Positions 11,395 to 23,010 of a stretch of DNA of 64,000 nt are shown one piece after another; positions within the stretch are counted from its first letter, which is position 1; every line of letters begins with the position of its first letter. The notes under the pieces are model-generated. The model was not told the DNA's origin, did not search any database, and saw nothing but the letters and a program-made list of their open reading frames with translations. The stretch comes from Notospermus geniculatus. Its lineage: Eukaryota; Nemertea; Pilidiophora; Heteronemertea; Lineidae. A program made the translations under genes and the position numbers. Where the stretch lies: contig NMRB01000986.1 in NCBI GenBank assembly GCA_002633025.1, positions 33,318 through 97,317 on the forward strand. The letters run 5' to 3'.

Positions 11395-13030
11395 TTTGAT
11401 ATATCCTTCAGCGGTCCCCAATCGACTTGGTCGAATCAATCACGTCGGTGGATACTTGAACCCAATAACTGAGGGCTAAAATCAATGCCTGGTCTATCTG
11501 TCCTCTGCATTTACGACTGTAAAAGGCGCTATCGCCTGCAGCTGGTTCGCCTGGGTTTCCACCTCAGGGGATTTCGTCAAATATCCGAAATTAGACGCGA
11601 AATCGATAGCGTAATCCAAAACAGAGAGGAATTTTCAACCGGAATGCATCTATTAAGCCAATTTGAGCTGATCAAGATCCCTTGCCATGAAAAATTAATT
11701 GTCAAAACGTTTCTGAGTCAAATAAAGTTCACTCATTACAACTTGAGCTCAACTCGAATTATGGGCCGAATTGGCTTCGTCAATGTTCTTCTTCTTTTTT
11801 CTCCTTCCTCATCAAATCTCATTCAAAACAACCTGAAATTACAAAAAAGAAAGAAAATTTAAAGGATTGTTCCTTGAAATATTCCAATAGCTGACGACGT
11901 TGGCTGTTCTTGCTTTCGTGTTATTTTTTCGTCCGTGTGCCGTTTGACCATGATCCAAGTGATGATCGTTCGCCTGATGCAGTGTGCCGACCGATTCTTC
12001 GGGTTGAACACCTTGGCCACAGATGGAGCAGTCGTTCCCATTGCTGTACTGTTGACGATTTCCTGCTGGATAGATCGATAGATAAAGCATGGATTGCCTG
12101 AAAGCGGTGGATTGCTTGAAAATGTACAGCTAGATTGCTTGAAAGTGTTACTCAAAATATTTTTGCTACTAGTATGAGCACCGCGCGCTTCGCGATGCTC
12201 GTAATGGAAAGTTTTCGCAAATCACGCCAAACGCAGACGCAAATGTATTTCGTATTGTTCGCTGCGCTCCTGGTGGCATCGAACAATGGGATTGGCATTC
12301 GCTTTAGCGTTTCGGGGGCTTTGCGAAAACTACCTTATTGATTTCGCTAGGATTCGGGGAATTTTTCGCGATTGGGATGCGGTTCGCAGGAAACCGCTGC
12401 ACTGAATTACCTGATATTTCACCACTTGCCCTACCTATTGTCGGGCCAGGTGTGAAAGAAGGGATTTTTTGAACTAATCGATATTGACCGTGTTTTGAGT
12501 GATTTTGAGGCGACTTTCTGCCGAACGTGACTAAACTCCGTGCAGCGCACAAACCATATGCGCCATGCTTCCCGTACTTTGATATTGCTGTGTGGAGACT
12601 GCGCTAGCCGTCTAGCTGGCATTAGCTCCGGAAATGCCCGAGCTCTAATTGCTTTTTGTTGGCGCTAGAATTAGCATCTACATGTCGATGTGCTGCTTTA
12701 GGATGGATTGCTCATCCTATGCCCGATGGGCGGTTGGCACGAACGGGCAAAACTGTGGCAAGAAACACGACCGAAAATTCATTTCCCAGTAGATTACCGG
12801 ATCTACAATCCTCTCTGTTAAAACACGACTTGTAAGTACGCGAAAGTGTCAACTTCACGATTGTAAATCCTTTTATAGCCTTAACTACCACTTCAAAAAG
12901 CAACGAGCATGAACTACATCACCGATGCTATCGGAAAAAGCTCTGTTTCACACAGTTGTACGAGGCATTTGGGAACTATTACTTGCAATGTCCAAGTTGT
13001 TTTAGTTACACTCTTTTAGGCGTTAACGCT
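11395..13030. other. Intergenic, CpG-richer, no firm gene
   Basis: This stretch is richer in CpG than its neighbours. Two overlapping minus-strand frames at 11859-12155 look partly protein-like (one contains CSICGQG), but each argues against the other. A short tandem phrase GATTGCTTGAAA repeats at 12090-12150. No gene is supported. Confidence 0.35.
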
Positions 13031-13293
13031 CACTGAAAGCCTTTCCATAGTCGAGATGCCTAATATAAGTTAGGCATTATCTCATACCCCTCATGCCTTG
13101 GGAAGTTCGTCTATCTAATGCAATGAGTGGGCAAAATGTCCAGTATCAAAAACAGATAAGTGAGCGCTCGCTTATCTATTTTTGCCAATAGGCACTGCCC
13201 AAGGAACATTAGACAACATGCCTATAGACATTCTGTGGATGATTTAATGCCTAACCTATATTAGGCAGCTTGCCTATGCAAAGGCTTTCAGTG
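13031..13293. repeat. Fold-back element (about 263 bp)
   Basis: Left CACTGAAAGCCTTT pairs with right AAAGGCTTTCAGTG. Inner pairs include GCCTAATATAAGTTAGGC against GCCTAACCTATATTAGGC and CTTGGG against CCCAAG, closing on a central AAGTGAGCGCTCGCTTA palindrome. It is a MITE-like hairpin. Confidence 0.7.
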
Positions 13294-13663
13294 CTTGTTT
13301 TTTGAAATGTCGGCCTACCATTTGCATCTTTTCTTCGAAAATGCAGTGATTATATTGTCTTAAATACATGTATAGGAACTGCCACAAGTTGGAAATGTTA
13401 CGACGACAAAAGCCGAACAAGACTATCAGCTTTCAAGAATCCGCTACCGGTGTCGATATAAAGAGAGTTTTTCTCCTTTGTACACAATGCTTGTAGGCGT
13501 TTTGCGCCAAGCTGTTAGAAAAGCAGTTACCGGCGAAAGAATTGCTTGTTTTTGTCGCCTGCCGCTCTTTGACATTCAGTGCATCACTGCACCGAAACCA
13601 TCATTGGTTGTAGTAAAAATCAATAGCCTGTACTCTCCGCTCACATCCGGGTTTTTGTCTCGC

Positions 13664-13868
13664 CCTAAGCCTCGTTTTCGAATGGTCTCTATCCGGGCGC
13701 CCACCACCCCCAGCCTTGTTTTGAATGGTTTTCATACGGGAATCCATCACCCTCGGCCTCGTATTCGAATAGTTTCCGTCTCGGCAGCTATCACCCTCAG
13801 CCTCGTCTTCGAATCGTCGCCATCCGGGCTTCTATCACCTTCAGCCTCGACTTCGAATATTCTCCACT
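13664..13868. repeat. Minisatellite, about 51-bp unit, 4 copies
   Basis: Diverged units share CAGCCTCG, TTCGAAT and TCCGGGC-type blocks in the order CCTCGT-TTCGAATGGT-TATCACC. A homologous stretch in reverse orientation occurs at about 48360-48400 (GAGGCTGAGGGTGACAAAAG), so the unit is dispersed. A 137-residue plus-strand frame runs through it and is probably a repeat translation. Confidence 0.7.
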
Positions 13869-14755
13869 ACCAACACCTTTCAATGTTGTAGCAGTGTTCC
13901 AGCAAAGAATGCCAGAACCATCCCAGCTACTAATGACTTTCTTACTGGCCTCGTGTATGGCAAATTGGTCTCCATCATCGGAGTCAAGCAAGGTCTACCG
14001 TCGCTAATGGCCTGGGGCTATGGTCGTTTACGTGGGTGACCAAATAATAGTCCTATTGTCGGGGCGAGACTTGGGGTCGTCCAGCAAATCACATACTTGA
14101 CGATGCAACAGTCGGAGGTGAAACCTTTAACGATGAAGCACAATGCGGCGTCGACATGTTCACCCTTTTCGTTGAGACGGATGGTCAGTGTTTTGTGCGG
14201 TCACATCGGCCACCACCTCTACTCTTACGTTCTCTCAGCAAACCTAAACCTCTCTTTTAATCCTCGTTTCAACAATCCAGCATATTCTATTAATCATGTT
14301 CAAAAGCAGAAACCTATAAAAGTTTAATCAAGCCAGAAATGTGAATCTACAATTTCCGTCTGTGTCTAACTGAGGAGTCAAATGCCTCGCCCACGTCAGA
14401 TTCGATACCCCAGTTGGTAGGTGACGTACGCTGTTCCGCTTGCCTACACGAGAGGAACAGGTCAAGATAGCTTGACACAGACTGTAGCCCATTATGTTTT
14501 GCCTGTAAGATGAAAAATACTTTATGATGGCATATTCTTTTATAGTTATGTATGGCGTTTGTTCCTAATGGCAGTTCAAAGGAATTTGAAGACGACGCGT
14601 TTGATGACTTCAGCTTTCAAGTCTTGAAACAGATAAGAAAGGTACAGGAAATGTCAATCGAGGGCATAAGTTCCGGTCGGTATGAAATGCAAGTTGCAGG
14701 TTGTGTCCAATGGTGAAGTCAAATGTGCAAAATGTATAGCAAGTTCTATTCCCGC
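13869..14755. other. No gene supported
   Basis: Frames are short. Near 14095-14270 a plus-strand phase reads GGETFNDEAQCGVDMFTLF, which looks coding-like. It has no start, no clear splice sites and no family I recognise. GTCTGTGTC and GACACAGAC flank 14358-14485 as short inverted ends. Confidence 0.35.
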
Positions 14756-15057
14756 NNNNNNNNNNNNNNNNNNNNNNNNNNNNNNNNNNNNNNNNNNNNN
14801 NNNNNNNNNNNNNNNNNNNNNNNNNNNNNNNNNNNNNNNNNNNNNNNNNNNNNNNNNNNNNNNNNNNNNNNNNNNNNNNNNNNNNNNNNNNNNNNNNNNN
14901 NNNNNNNNNNNNNNNNNNNNNNNNNNNNNNNNNNNNNNNNNNNNNNNNNNNNNNNNNNNNNNNNNNNNNNNNNNNNNNNNNNNNNNNNNNNNNNNNNNNN
15001 NNNNNNNNNNNNNNNNNNNNNNNNNNNNNNNNNNNNNNNNNNNNNNNNNNNNNNNNN
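14756..15057. other. Assembly gap (302 N)
   Basis: This is a run of N with no sequence information. Frames reported across it are meaningless. Confidence 0.99.
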
Positions 15058-15987
15058 CAGGAACAAGCATATGTGTACCCTAAAATTAAGGAGTGGGGGG
15101 CCGGGGTACTATTGTGGGGCAAGTACTATTTTTCGGCACGATTCTACATGTACCTCAAACATGGCTGCCAGGCGGCCATATTTGAAAAATACCTTTTGCC
15201 CCACACTGTCACGGTATCTCATAAATATATTGACGTGACACTTGTTGTTCGTTCTTCTGGTAGATTCACCCAGGTGAGCACATGGTCCACGGAACATTTC
15301 ATCAATTCATATAGCCTGATGTTGGTCATAAGTTGTATCTGCTCATCAGAATGAAATATGTAGGCTATTTTCAGAAAAAGTGACAACCGAAGCTGAGGGA
15401 TAATACATTATTCGCCAGTTCCTCGCGGCTTTCCGCACGGCTGACATGCTTGTTAGCTCCCGCGATGGACAACCAACCACGGGCTGCTAAGCTAACAAGA
15501 ATTTTTTCGAGTTGATTGATGGCCGCCAGCCTGCCACCTGAGGCTCGAGCAGAATTTACCAGGGACATTTAATAATTAGTCTTAGCTGTTCCTGTCAAAG
15601 CTGTCGGTTTTCTAACAAAAACACGTCCCAATAGGATGTGCAATCGTGTGTTCGTGGTCTGACATTGGTATTAGTACCGCAGAAAAAAGCGAAAAAACAA
15701 ATACATGTAGCCGTCAGCATGTATGTTAGATTTCCCTTGGCGTTTTAAAGTATTCATGAAATAGTCAATTTAAGGAAAAGCAAGGGATCTTGAGAATAGC
15801 TCTAAAAGAATTATTTTCAGAGCCTTTAATGGCGCTTCTCCGCATGTTTTTTTTTGCTCAGAGAGTAAACTTTCAAGTGGAATCTTCAACAATGTCGACG
15901 AAAAAAATGCCCATCATTTTCAGTTCTCTCGCGAGTTATCAGCACCAAACGGTCGGGGGTTCACTCGGAAATGTGGAAGGCCCTTTA
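15058..15987. other. Intergenic, no gene seen
   Basis: Short frames only, with no recognisable domain. No repeat detected by eye. Confidence 0.45.
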
Positions 15988-16450
15988 AGCCTGGCTCAGG
16001 TCGACATTGCGTCTTGAAGCAACTGGCGGCATAGCTTTCCGGCGATGGAAGCAACTCGGAGTGACTGATGCCGATTTTGTCGACCTGAGCGCGGTTGCGT
16101 CTCCGAGTAGGCCTAACTGCCGGATCCGCTTGTTGCCGCGAGTTGCTTCGAGTTGCCCATGTTCTACTTATCGGCGACTAGTTGTCTCCAGTTCCACTCA
16201 GATCCGTCGATCAATTGCTTGAACGGGGATATTTCATTGAAAATCACGTGACGTATACCGAAAAAAGAAAATGGCGGCAGTGGAATGGACCGAGGGCAAG
16301 GAAGACGCGCTGTCGACATGAGCGTGCTGTTCGAGGTAACTGCCAGTTGCTCCGAGTTCCTCTCAATCGCTGAAATGTCGACCTGCGCGTGGTGGTTTTT
16401 TGATCCGTCGAGTTGCTTCAAGACGAAATAATGTTGACCTGAGCCAGGCT
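15988..16450. mobile_element. Fold-back MITE, 463 bp, TTA target duplication
   Basis: AGCCTGGCTCAGGTCGACATT-like left end pairs with right end AATGTTGACCTGAGCCAGGCT. TTA flanks both sides (15985-15987, 16451-16453), a target size typical of PIF/Harbinger elements. Inside, the phrase AGTTGCTTC/GAAGCAACT and the phrase GTCGACCTG recur in both orientations. No transposase frame. Confidence 0.7.
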
Positions 16451-16485
16451 TTAGGCTCCGCGCAGTTGCTTTCGCAAAGGTTAAC

Positions 16486-16765
16486 CACAGGGACTTGACG
16501 CGAGATAGTAAAAGCTAGGGTTATAACCCTAACCCTATGTAGGGTTTTCACCTTCATTTAGGGTTATACTTAGGGTTACAACCCTCAACTAGGGTTAGGG
16601 TTAGGGTTAAACACAAAAAATAAAAATCCCCTAGGTATATATAACCCTAACCCTAACCCTAGTTGAGGGTTGTAACCCTAAGTATAACCCTAAATGAAGG
16701 TGAAAACCCTACATAGGGTTAGGGTTATAACCCTAGCTTTTACTATCTCGCGTCAAGTCCCTGTG
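16486..16765. repeat. Perfect 123-bp inverted repeat of telomere-like motifs
   Basis: Left arm 16486-16608 and right arm 16643-16765 are identical in reverse complement over all 123 bases, with a 34-bp AT-rich loop. The arms begin CACAGGGACTTGACGCGAG and then consist mainly of GGGTTA/TAACCC units in both orientations, ending at the loop in three tandem TAGGGT repeats. It may be a MITE that captured or evolved telomere-like repeats, or an assembly inversion. Confidence 0.9.
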
Positions 16766-17390
16766 TGACCTTCAAGGGCTAGCGTCAGTGTTTCCCCTGC
16801 ACCCTTCTGACGGTGTAAATCCGCCGACATTGATAAAGGATTATTTCACTAGGATTATCATTCGGCAAAATCCATTTCTTCCTGGTATGTAGAGACCCCT
16901 GCGCGAACGTACAATCCTATTGTCATAACTGGTTCAGCAGCTTTCCAATTCCAAGCTCCCTCAATGAAATCGACAACGATTTGCTTAAGCCCCATTATTG
17001 CAGTGGAACTCAATGTTCCACTGTTTGTTATGAACTTTCCTGAAAGCTTCTCGAGTGAGTGAAGATCAATTTTAGCCGAGGCACAGAAGCCATATGGAAA
17101 TAATCTAATAACAAAAATAAAAAGAGCGTCTAACTTATTCTTGAAATAAACATTAAAATATTCGGGAATTCCCAGGAGTTCCAAGGGTGTATCCACTTAT
17201 ACAATCTTCGACGTTCTGCTTTACTCGCTTGGGACTTTCACAGATGGAAAAGGAACAACACAGCATCTAAGTTGTTGGGTAATTATACTCGCAGTAGCAA
17301 GAGTGACACCCCTAGCCATGCCTAACCTGGTTAAGTGCTTAATGGTCATTCCGAATTCCACTATAAAATGTAAACTTCCGAGCGAACAAC
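16766..17390. other. One unrecognised frame, no gene called
   Basis: A 112-residue minus-strand frame (16858-17196) begins MDTPLELLGIPEYF. It shows no domain I recognise and has no supporting splice context. Confidence 0.35.
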
Positions 17391-17685
17391 AGGGAGTTTA
17401 AGAAATCAAACGATAAACGTTAACTTTACGACAACGCTATTTTTCATACTGCGAAGTCACCAGGGGCCGGTTGCACAAAGAATCTTAAGTCTAAGAAAAA
17501 ACTTAAGTCTGAAATGAAGTCATCTGATTTGCTGAAACCTGGTCACATGATGACTTAAGTCCAACTTTAGACTTAAGATTCTTTGTGAAACTGGGCCCAG
17601 ATTACATGTACATATTGCATTTTCGGTACAAAAAAATACGTTGTCCTAAAGTCAAGATAACGTTTATCGTTTTCTTAAACTCCCT
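17391..17685. mobile_element. MITE family GGGAGTTTAAG, copy 1, carrying a nested MITE
   Basis: The ends are AGGGAGTTTAAGAAATCAAA and its mirror ending CTTAAACTCCCT; inner blocks are ACGATAAACGTTAACTTTAC and its mirror. Two other copies lie at 22013-22167 and 30805-30955, both about 151-155 bp. This copy is longer because another element is inserted at its centre. Confidence 0.85.
17463..17598. mobile_element. Nested MITE, GGGCC-GTTGCACAAAG type
   Basis: Left GGGGCCGGTTGCACAAAG and right CTTTGTGAAACTGGGCCC are inverted, with inner AATCTTAAGTCTAA and TTAGACTTAAGATT. In the two uninterrupted host copies the same site reads CACCAGATT. Here it is CACCAG, the insert, then CAGATT, which implies a duplication of about 3 bp (CAG). 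Confidence 0.8.
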
Positions 17686-18255
17686 AATATTTAACGAAAC
17701 TGTAGTGATTGTTGAATCGTACTGAGTATAATCCAGACCTCAGTTTACGCAGAGCTTTAGTAAATATGGTCGACTGGAGCGACATCTCTGAGACACAGCG
17801 AAAACTAGCTTCTTACATTATAAGCATTACATTTTAAGCTCAGTTGTAAGAATAGGCACATTACGTGTCTTTGCATTACACGCGCGGGGCGGAATGGTAA
17901 GTCCAAGTTTCGGCAGGCGATGGCGAAATTGGCGAGTCGTACTGTCTGATATTCTGATTGGCGGTTCAGATATTGCAACCTCCTCTACGTGATGCTGAAC
18001 AGGGTCATACGACCCACGATTCAATATTGAGACACATGGCATGACGTGTTTTCTATTGCCAACGGGCCGTAATTAAATTTGTCGTGGATATTGGTTGTTT
18101 CTTGCGTTTATTGCTTGGGCCAGAGACAACGTAGCATTGCAAATTGGAGATGAATTCATGTGGTTTGTTGTTTCTGGTATGTTCGACTGATGTACATAAT
18201 TACATTCACCCGAATAAATGGCTGGCATTCATAAAAGTTAGTAAATGCTTTTACT

Positions 18256-18355
18256 TAAGGCGGGGGGCTACCTATGCCGACTTTATTGACGCTCTTTGAA
18301 AACAAGCGTCCTAACATATTCATGACAAAAAGTAATTAATTGATGTCAACAAAAT
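18256..18355. repeat. Dispersed repeat, copy 1
   Basis: About 100 bp beginning GGGGGCTACCTATGCCGACT and running to CATGACAAAAAGTAA is nearly identical to 26026-26125. At both places it abuts sequence of the TTTTACTT fold-back family, so it may belong to a longer element. Confidence 0.8.
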
Positions 18356-18377
18356 GTGAATAACCGCCCATAGAGTG

Positions 18378-18640
18378 CTAGTTCAAGCTTGAAGATTGAA
18401 GTCCCTGGTTCAAGATTGAAGATTGAAGTCTGAGGGTTCAAGCTTGAAAATTGAAGTCCCTGGTTCAAGCTTGAAGATTGAAGTCTGAGGGTTCAAGCTT
18501 GAAGATTGAAGTCTGAGGGTTCAAGCTTGAAGATTGAAGTCTGAGGGTTCAAGCTCGAAGATTAAAGTCCCTGCTTCAAGCTTGAAGTCAGAAGGTTCAA
18601 GCCTGAAGATTGAACTCCGGATTCAAGCTTGAAGATTGAA
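18378..18640. repeat. Minisatellite, 28-bp unit, about 9 copies
   Basis: The unit is GGTTCAAGCTTGAAGATTGA plus AGTCTGAG or AGTCCCT. Each unit contains the palindrome TTCAAGCTTGAA (a HindIII site at its centre). Copies are most regular at 18400-18570. Confidence 0.9.
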
Positions 18641-19608
18641 TGAGCCTTCTGGGCTTTCGTACTTTCGTACGTTTGACATCGGTGGCAGTGCAGCAACCAG
18701 GCTTCGTCTTTTCGCGGCAATTTAACCACTAGCGACACCTATTGAGACAGTTAGAAGCGTTCCATGTTGTGCCATCAATAGGGCCTAGTTGTTTAGGCCA
18801 AATATTGATGATTGGGGCTTTGATTCTCATATCTATTGCATTTAGAGAAAAAATGGAAGTTTACCATTGGCTGACAAAAAAGCCCCAAAAATTATTACGT
18901 AACAGGCCAAACCCCTTCCACAGGGCTGGAGCACGAGTGAACCAGCTGATCAATTATGGGCGGACCCTGAATACTGGTGAATAGATCACCATACGCAGTG
19001 GTGCAATACGCAAATAGTCTGAACAAGCGGAAGTAGGGAGGAATGCTACAAAAGACTGCTTTCAGAGTTATCCGACGGGTTATCATACAATTGTAACTTT
19101 CAATAGGCCCCAGTCATGCCTATCCCATGAATTAGTGACCGCAGTTAGTATTACGTAACTCCCGTCTGGCGGACGTGTCGCTGGTCATATCCAGCCGTGG
19201 AGTCGGGAGGGACGGTGCTGTGTACAGCTCGTTCCGAGATAAAGAACTCTGACTGGATATTTTCGGGAAGAACGGACACAGAATGAGTGTGTAAGTACCC
19301 TGATATTCCGATATATCGAATTCTTCTCTGTAGGATGAAAACGTTTGGGTACGGTATGAACTTTGTGAAGCTCGGGATACGCACAAGTAGCGTGCGTGTG
19401 CGGAGAAAGGTGCGAGTGCCGCATGTAGGCCTACAGGGCCTTAACTTTTTTTATGGGAGGAGCCGGGGGGAGGAGGGCATTTGATCTCTATGGAGGGGCG
19501 AAATTGCACTTTTTGCCGTCTGTCCGCCAAAATCTGCGTGAAAAACACATNTATGCCAGCTACAGCCCCAGGGCGCGGCTTCCAGACTAAACCCTCTCAA
19601 CTCAATTG

Positions 19609-20290
19609 GTCATATGAATAAAGACTAGTAAATGCCTTTACTTGAATTTTGCAATAGACAGATTGCCAAAGTCGGCCATATTGGACCAAAAGGCAATAAT
19701 AAACACTGAATGTACAGTGAATGTATACCATTGATGTACAGCATGTTTTAAAATGTGCAAAAACATAAAAGTTTGCCATGAAAATGTCTCAGATAACATA
19801 ACCATCAGTAATAAGACATTATTATACACTAAGCCGTGGCTTACTTTTGGTAAAATAGTAATTCAGAAAAGAAAAAACAGACTTTTGTTGCTTAACCAAC
19901 CTTGGATCCAGGTTTGTGAATCATCATGATTCCACACTGTCGGATAGGACCAACACACCTGGAGCTGAGGTTTGGCATAAACAAGGCATAATAAAAGTCT
20001 TTTAAAACTTTTTGTGGGAAATATCTGCAAACATTTCGGCCTGGGCATGGTTCCTAACACATGTAGCACTGCTGAGGAGATGTTCATTTTGTAACTTTTC
20101 ATGAAAGTTTGGTGTAATTGCAGGTTTTAAAACATGCTGTATATCAATGGTGTACATTCACTGTACATTCAGTGTTTGTTATTGCCTTTTGGTCCAACAT
20201 GGCCGACTTTGGCAATCTGTCTATATAAATGCACTAGGCAATGATGTACAAATTTGAAGTAAAGCATTTGCTGGTCTTTATTCGTATGAC
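19609..20290. repeat. Large fold-back element (about 680 bp)
   Basis: The outer ends are ATATGAATAAAGACTAGTAA and its mirror near 20255-20290. Long inner arms pair AGATTGCCAAAGTCGGCCAT through AACACTGAATGTACAGTGAA with the right arm at about 20125-20225. Three shorter relatives occur (3257, 25895 and about 52316), so this one has expanded arms and a filled centre. Confidence 0.75.
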
Positions 20291-20436
20291 ACATTGCACT
20301 GCATACTGGTAAACCTCGAATAAAGGGCATAGATTGAGATAGTTCTGACAAATTTGAGATTTCCACACTGCAGCACTGATCGGGCGTGTCGGCATTCTAA
20401 AAATAGATTCAATCAATGTACTTCGGGATGGGCCAA

Positions 20437-20705
20437 TGGACAGTTTGCGAAATTAGCGGCCGCCATTTTTGTTTAATTTAGCCGAATTTTCGAACTTTTT
20501 CAAATATATTTCGAATATATTTTATTAGCTGCTTGCTTGCTAAAATATCTTTATGCAATTCTAGTGGCTTACTGTGTGACCTTCCTTTTTTTGAACGCCT
20601 CTGACAGTGCAAAATCCCATCGAAAAAACCCAAGAAACGGCAAAATCGTGAAAAAAGATGGCGGTCGCTAATTTCGCAAGCTGTCTATTTCGCAAACTGT
20701 CTATG
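20437..20705. repeat. Fold-back element, GACAGTTTGCGAAATTAGCG ends
   Basis: Left GGACAGTTTGCGAAATTAGC and right GCTAATTTCGCAAGCTGTC are inverted, and the right end is partly duplicated (TATTTCGCAAACTGTCTAT). Interior AAAAATGGCGGCC-like and AAGATGGCGGTCG also pair. Confidence 0.65.
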
Positions 20706-21560
20706 GGGTGCAGAAGTCGCAATGGCAATGCCTGTCCTTGTACTACTAGCGGAGTGGCGGACCAATCAAATATGGGAATCGAATGAGCAGGATTTTGCTG
20801 GGTTTGGTTGTCATCGGGGTCTTTGAGGGGGTCTCCACCCGGACCAATGGATGCACCCCTGCGCCCCCTTACGTTTCAAGCACAAAGTGAATTTCTCAAG
20901 CATTTTCAGAAAGAATGCGACTGAGTAATCTGTTTTTTCCATTTCAGCGATTTGCGGTGCGACGGGCGCGTCAGCGCGGCGAGATGAGGACGCTACGCCA
21001 CCTAGCTACATGTACAATCGTCGGAACTTCGAAACGCATGTTTTCCAAAATGTAGTTTCATGCCATACGATTTATTTGTCTGACTCTGTGACCGTGAAGA
21101 TGAGATTGGCATCTTCATCTACATATCAAGACCTACTCGTCGTTCGAACTACGCTCCCTAAACGTTTGTCAGAGCAAGATGAAGACGAGATGAAACGTCG
21201 GACATTACCCAACAAATAGGACTGTGGTCAGATCCGTCCGACTTCTTAACTAAACAGCGGAGAAGGCCTAACTGAAATGAAGTTTGGAACTCCTGCAGGG
21301 ATTGAATCTTTGCATTACCATGCCCCCTCCCTGCTGCAGAGAAAAGCTCAAACAACACTTTTGGTCTTGGTCAACGAACATAAGCACCGGTAAGTAATAA
21401 GGGACGCTAAAGGGACACTAGAGGGACCCTAAAGGCAGCCTGCTCATTTTGATGTGCTCATTACACCGATCGGTTGGCATGATAATGGTCAAACTCTGAT
21501 ATGTATTGCAAGTAAAATACGCTAAACATCAACATTTTTGAGCCCAAATCTGTATGCTTT

Positions 21561-21716
21561 CAATAGGAGCAGTCAGCCGCACGTATTGCCAAAAGATGGC
21601 AGCAACGTTCGAGCGGACCAATACACAGGAAAATCCACGTGCTCGATCAAGAATGAATATACATTGAATAGGTCAGTTGCGACACCTATCGGTCAACGTA
21701 CTGACAGCTCCTATTG
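21561..21716. repeat. Small element with CAATAGGAGC terminal repeats
   Basis: Left CAATAGGAGCAGTCAG pairs with right CTGACAGCTCCTATTG. The adjoining phrase CGACACCTATCGGTCAACGT is shared with 5999-6050. Near 18725 a related CGACACCTATTGAGACAG occurs. Confidence 0.55.
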
Positions 21717-22012
21717 CTAGCGCCACCTGTGATGAAGTGACAGCACTGATATGAGCATAATCTAGCTGCCTATAGGGTCTCTTTAATGTTCTAAAGTGTT
21801 CGAGATATGAGTTTTCTCGCGCAAAAAGGTTGATTTCTACAGGCGCCATGTAGAAGAGTATGGTATGTGCCATTGCGCAAGGTGGTGTAAATATTTTAAA
21901 TGAAATTAGCAGCCCATTGAGAGCAAACTTGAAAGTGGGGAAGCACATGTCCACTTCTCTAAATCCAAAACTGGATGCTTCCTACATTTAGGGCCGATTT
22001 TCCAAATAATAG

Positions 22013-22167
22013 TGAGGTTTAGAAATCAACCGATAAACGTAAACTTTACGATAACGTTATTTTTCATATTATACATTCACCAGATTTTATATTGCATTTT
22101 CGATACAAAAATAACGTTGTCGTTAACATTTACGTTTACGTTTATCGTTTGATTTCTAAACCTCCCT
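22013..22167. mobile_element. MITE family GGGAGTTTAAG, copy 2
   Basis: The ends are GAGGTTTAGAAATCAACCG and its mirror ending TTCTAAACCTC, with the ACGATAAACGTAAACTTTAC core. Uninterrupted centre: CACCAGATTTTATATTGC. Confidence 0.85.
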
Positions 22168-22463
22168 ATTATTTACAGTTCTTCAGAGGGTTTGATGTCG
22201 TCTTTTCTGTTTTTCAGCCAGTGAGTTCAAACTTCAAGGGAGCGAAATCGGGGCAAAACGTCTGACTGCATTCAGAGCCGTTTACGAATGCAGAGTGCCG
22301 TCTGCGATGCGAGGACGTTGATTCACATGCCAGGAACCAATCTGGCTGTTACATGGTGAACACGTGGATTTCGTAACATAGGATGTGTCATTCTATTCGA
22401 TTGTGCATTAACGTTTTCGTTGGACTGTGACGAACTATCGTGAACTATCGCGAACTATCGTGT

Positions 22464-22606
22464 GTTGCACAAAACTCACGATAGCGCTAACTTGGTGTTA
22501 GCACTAACTGTATGTTAATTGACGTAAAAATCCACTGTCTTTTTACGTCATCTAACATAAAGTTAGCGCTAACACCAAGTTAGCGCTAACAAGAGTTTTG
22601 TGCAAC
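22464..22606. repeat. Fold-back element with TTAGCGCTAAC arms
   Basis: GTTGCACAAAACTC pairs with GAGTTTTGTGCAAC, with repeated AGCGCTAACTTGGTGTTAGC inner blocks on both sides of a TTGACGTAAAAA/TTTTTACGTCA centre. Confidence 0.75.
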
Positions 22607-22675
22607 CCAGCCCTGAGGAGAGGTGAGGTGAAGAATGTGGATTAATTCTTTTCTGGATTATGTGGATTACATGAC

Positions 22676-22690
22676 ATCATCATCATCATC
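22676..22690. repeat. CAT microsatellite
   Basis: A short perfect run of CAT triplets. Confidence 0.9.
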
Positions 22691-22911
22691 TTAGCATCGG
22701 AAAAGTCCTCACCGAAGACGTGGAAATAGGTACAGGAATACCAGTTGTGGGCCATTGCACATTAGAGCCGAGTTGGAACACCACTTTTGCACTGGTCTAA
22801 CATGGGGTGAGCAGTGGTGTTCCTGGGTAATTTTTTAGGTTGGTTCTGGTTTTTACACGATCCCCCCATTTTTTTGTCATTTTAACACCTGTTCTGCTGA
22901 ACTGAATGAAA

Positions 22912-23010
22912 CAGCCAATGAAAACCTAGGAGACAAAGGATCAACAGCCAATGAAAAACTAGAACACAAAAGCAGCAGGAAACAGCCAATGAAAAACTGG
23001 AACACAAAAG
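22912..23010. repeat. Short tandem repeat, 3 copies
   Basis: The phrase ACAGCCAATGAAAAACTAGA followed by ACACAAAAG repeats three times with small linkers. Each copy contains a CCAAT pentamer. Confidence 0.75.

Noticed and set aside
11859-12155. Possible zinc-finger-like exon (CSICGQG) on the minus strand
   Set aside because: No matching His pair at a C2H2 spacing, and a second phase is equally open; not enough to call.
14610-15238. Long frames across the first N gap
   Set aside because: Made mostly of unknown residues; no sequence evidence.
16858-17196. 112-residue minus-strand frame
   Set aside because: No recognisable family and no splice context.
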